Source: Thermoproteota archaeon (GTDB taxonomy: Archaea > Korarchaeota > JAOZGF01 > JAOZFZ01). Taken from it: a stretch of DNA of 64,000 nucleotides. Shown piece after piece: positions 62,149 through 64,000 of the stretch. Positions within the stretch are counted from its first letter, which is position 1. Every line of letters begins with the position of its first letter. Location: NCBI GenBank assembly GCA_027492035.1, contig JAOZFT010000004.1, positions 535,249 to 599,248 on the forward strand. Reading direction: 5' to 3'. Below the pieces are notes generated by a model, which was not told where the DNA came from, ran no database searches, and saw only the letters and a program-made list of their open reading frames with translations. The translations under genes were made by a program, and so were the position numbers.

Positions 62149-63531
62149 ATGGTAATGAGTAAGAAGGTATCGGTTGAAGAGCTTCTTAAAAAGGCTGAAA
62201 AACCAAGTAAGTTAGCTTTAGCTTACCACCCCTTCTATGAAGGGAAGCTTCAAGTGATGCCTAAATGCGCCATAAGGAGCGCCTACGACTTTGCAATTTG
62301 GTATACTCCTGGAGTTGCAGCACCATGTAAAGAAATAAAGAAAAACAAGGATTTAGTTTTCGAACATACAAACAGGTGGAACTATGTAGCAGTGGTTAGT
62401 GACGGGACAAGGGTCCTAGGTTTGGGTGACATTGGTGCAGAAGCCGGTTTACCGGTCATGGAAGGTAAAGCAATACTTTTCAAGTACTTAGGGGGAGTGG
62501 ATGCTTTTCCTATTATGTTAGGGACAAAAGACCCGGATGAAATAATTACAGCCCTCCAATGGCTTGAACCCACCTTTGGAGGGGTAAACCTAGAGGATAT
62601 ATCAAAACCTAAGTGTTTCTACATCCTTGAAAAAGCTAGGGAAAAACTTGAAATCCCTGTTTGGCATGATGATCAGCAAGGAACAGCCACTATTGTGTAT
62701 GCAGGATTAATCAATGCCTTAAAAATTGTGGGGAAAAAACTTCCAGAAGTTGAAATAGCAATTGTGGGTGTAGGTGCTGCTAACACAAGAACAGCCATAA
62801 TTTTAGAAAAAGCAGGCGCAAACCCTAAAAACATGATCATGGTTGACAGCAAAGGTATTCTTCACTCAGGAAGGAAAGATCTTGAAGCTGAAAAAGATAA
62901 GAACCCTTGGAAATGGGATTTCTGTTTAAAAACAAATTCTGAAGGAAGAACGGGTGGTTTACCTGAAGCTTTGAAAGGGGTTGACGTAGTTATCGCTGCT
63001 TCTAAACCAGGACCTGGAACAATCAAAAAGGAGTGGGTTGCTGAAATGGCTGACGACGCAATTGTCTTTGCATGTGCAAACCCTATACCTGAAATTTGGC
63101 CTTGGGAAGCAAAGGAAGCAGGTGCAAAAATAATAGCTACTGGAAGAAGTGACTTTCCAAATCAAATAAACAACTCTTTAGGTTTTCCTGGAATATTCAG
63201 GGGGGTTCTGGATGTTAAAGCGAAAACAGTTACAGATGAAATGTGCATTGCAGCCGGTAATGAATTAGCTAAGTTTGCTGAGGAGAAAGGAATTCACGAA
63301 GACTATATTGTACCCACAATGCAGGAGTGGGAAGTTTATCCTAGGGAGGCTGTAGCTTGTGCATTAAAATCAATTGAAGACGGTGTAGCCAGGGTTAAAC
63401 TTAGTCGTCAGGAGCTTTACGACAGAGCCTTTGCAATAATTAAAAACGCTAGGGAATCAACTAAAGTTTTAATGAGGGAAGGATTAATTAAACCGCCTCC
63501 TCCAGAAGAAGAGATTTTAAAGAAGCATTAA
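62149..63531 (+). CDS. NAD(P)-dependent malic enzyme
   Basis: Malic enzyme decarboxylates malate to pyruvate with NAD(P) and a divalent metal. The 460-residue protein is the short, non-fused archaeal/bacterial form. Seen are YTPGVAAPCKEI, the SDGTRVLGLGDIGAEAGLPVMEGK motif, catalytic metal ligands in WHDDQQGTA, the nucleotide fold IAIVGVGAANTRTA, and VVIAASKPGPG and FACANPIPEIWP. A second Met at codon 3 (62155) sits at better distance from the AAGGTG site, so the first two residues are uncertain. With succinyl-CoA ligase and PPDK it links C4 acids to pyruvate and PEP. Confidence 0.94.
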   Translation: MVMSKKVSVEELLKKAEKPSKLALAYHPFYEGKLQVMPKCAIRSAYDFAIWYTPGVAAPCKEIKKNKDLVFEHTNRWNYVAVVSDGTRVLGLGDIGAEAGLPVMEGKAILFKYLGGVDAFPIMLGTKDPDEIITALQWLEPTFGGVNLEDISKPKCFYILEKAREKLEIPVWHDDQQGTATIVYAGLINALKIVGKKLPEVEIAIVGVGAANTRTAIILEKAGANPKNMIMVDSKGILHSGRKDLEAEKDKNPWKWDFCLKTNSEGRTGGLPEALKGVDVVIAASKPGPGTIKKEWVAEMADDAIVFACANPIPEIWPWEAKEAGAKIIATGRSDFPNQINNSLGFPGIFRGVLDVKAKTVTDEMCIAAGNELAKFAEEKGIHEDYIVPTMQEWEVYPREAVACALKSIEDGVARVKLSRQELYDRAFAIIKNARESTKVLMREGLIKPPPPEEEILKKH

Positions 63532-63598
63532 ACCCCCCTTTCCTCTTTTAAACATAAAAGAAAGTAATTCTTTAATTTTTTTAAGGGAGAGTCCTGGT

Positions 63599-64000
63599 TT
63601 GGAAGATGTTAACATCGTTTTCTTCGACTTAGATGAAACCCTTTACAATTACGGTGCAGTTAGGCTCAAAGCCACTTTGCAAGTAGCTGAGCATGTTGAG
63701 GAACTAGGTTTGGTGGAAGCTGGAAAATTCATTTCAGTTCATCAAAAAATTTGGAAGGAAATTTACAGGAAATACAAAGGTAAATGTGAAATGTTTAATA
63801 GGGAAATACGTTTCAGAGAAGTTTTTAGGGAATTAAAGGTTCCAGTAAAAACTAAACTTATTAAGGAACTTGCTAATTTGTTTTGGAGCAAGGTTTATGA
63901 GGAAATGAAGCCTTACCGGGATGTGAAACCGTGTCTTGAGGCTTTAAAAAGAGAAGGGGTTAAAATAGGTTTAATTTCAGATGGTTACGTAAAAATTCAG
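63599..64000 (+). CDS. HAD-superfamily hydrolase, N-terminal part (runs off the window)
   Basis: The first 134 codons of a haloacid dehalogenase-like phosphatase. Motif I with the nucleophile is VFFDLDETLYNYG at 7-19, followed by a helical cap region (about 20-105). Motif II is LISDG near 125-129. It resembles subfamily I pyrophosphatase/phosphoglycolate phosphatase-like enzymes, but the substrate is open because the end is missing. The start is a TTG with AAGGGAGA eight bases upstream. It follows the malic enzyme by 67 bases and may be cotranscribed. Confidence 0.85.
   Translation, partial: MEDVNIVFFDLDETLYNYGAVRLKATLQVAEHVEELGLVEAGKFISVHQKIWKEIYRKYKGKCEMFNREIRFREVFRELKVPVKTKLIKELANLFWSKVYEEMKPYRDVKPCLEALKREGVKIGLISDGYVKIQ

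Noticed and set aside
1..64000. tRNA, rRNA, CRISPR or insertion sequence
   Set aside because: Scanned by eye for T-loop-like GGTTCNANNCC, direct-repeat arrays and transposase motifs; none was convincing. Structured RNAs with weak primary sequence could be missed.

Overview
This is a chromosomal window from a low-G+C archaeon. The evidence is archaeal-type pilins with a KKGISPVI-like processing site, a PibD/FlaK-type prepilin peptidase, a Taw1-type wyosine synthase, TATA-box promoters with no -35/-10 boxes, and GGTG-rich Shine-Dalgarno sites with many GTG and TTG starts. I could not assign a phylum from sequence alone; an uncultured TACK or Hadarchaeia-like lineage is a guess. No rRNA, tRNA, CRISPR array or intact insertion sequence was seen.

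Layout. 0-4.7 kb is a tungsten/molybdenum pterin region: the tail of a Mop/TOBE protein, moaE-moaC-moaA, and divergently an aldehyde ferredoxin oxidoreductase (AOR) with its own four-cluster ferredoxin. 4.8-11.9 kb holds an unknown protein, a MOP flippase, tRNA wyosine synthase Taw1, a GT-C-like membrane protein and a Gfo/Idh dehydrogenase. 12-15.9 kb has a PadR-controlled ABC exporter and an M24 peptidase. 16-27 kb is metabolic: succinyl-CoA ligase, a TtuA/NcsA-type tRNA thiolase, a CARDB surface protein, HisC, a frameshifted CARDB relic, an FGGY kinase and PPDK. 27.5-39.2 kb holds a tandem V4R protein followed by a seven-gene pilus or secretion operon: ATPase, double T2SSF platform and five proteins with one N-terminal membrane segment each.

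39.7-43.5 kb carries a DHH protein and TldD/TldE. 43.4-45.2 kb is an AbiE-type toxin-antitoxin pair. 45.4-47.9 kb is a four-gene operon with two half-size MgtE-type channels and two PhoU-TrkA_C proteins. 48-51.3 kb groups an Lrp regulator, prepilin peptidase, two pilins and a membrane-bound HEPN-like protein. 51.9-56 kb is a beta-oxidation cluster (ETF beta and alpha, acyl-CoA dehydrogenase, enoyl-CoA hydratase). 56-64 kb has a DUF2207 protein with a Cys-Ala repeat tail, a DUF362 protein, a DUF2848 protein, an HemK-like methyltransferase, malic enzyme and the start of an HAD hydrolase, separated by two long stretches that look like decayed coding DNA.

Inferred physiology: a heterotrophic archaeon that oxidises aldehydes through ferredoxin, degrades acyl-CoA through ETF, converts C4 acids to pyruvate (malic enzyme) and PEP (PPDK), makes ATP or succinyl-CoA by succinyl-CoA ligase, and has a surface rich in pili, S-layer-like and CARDB proteins. 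The least described parts are the 28.8-39.2 kb pilus-like operon, the DUF2207 Cys-Ala tail, and the paired half-MgtE/PhoU-TrkA_C operon.
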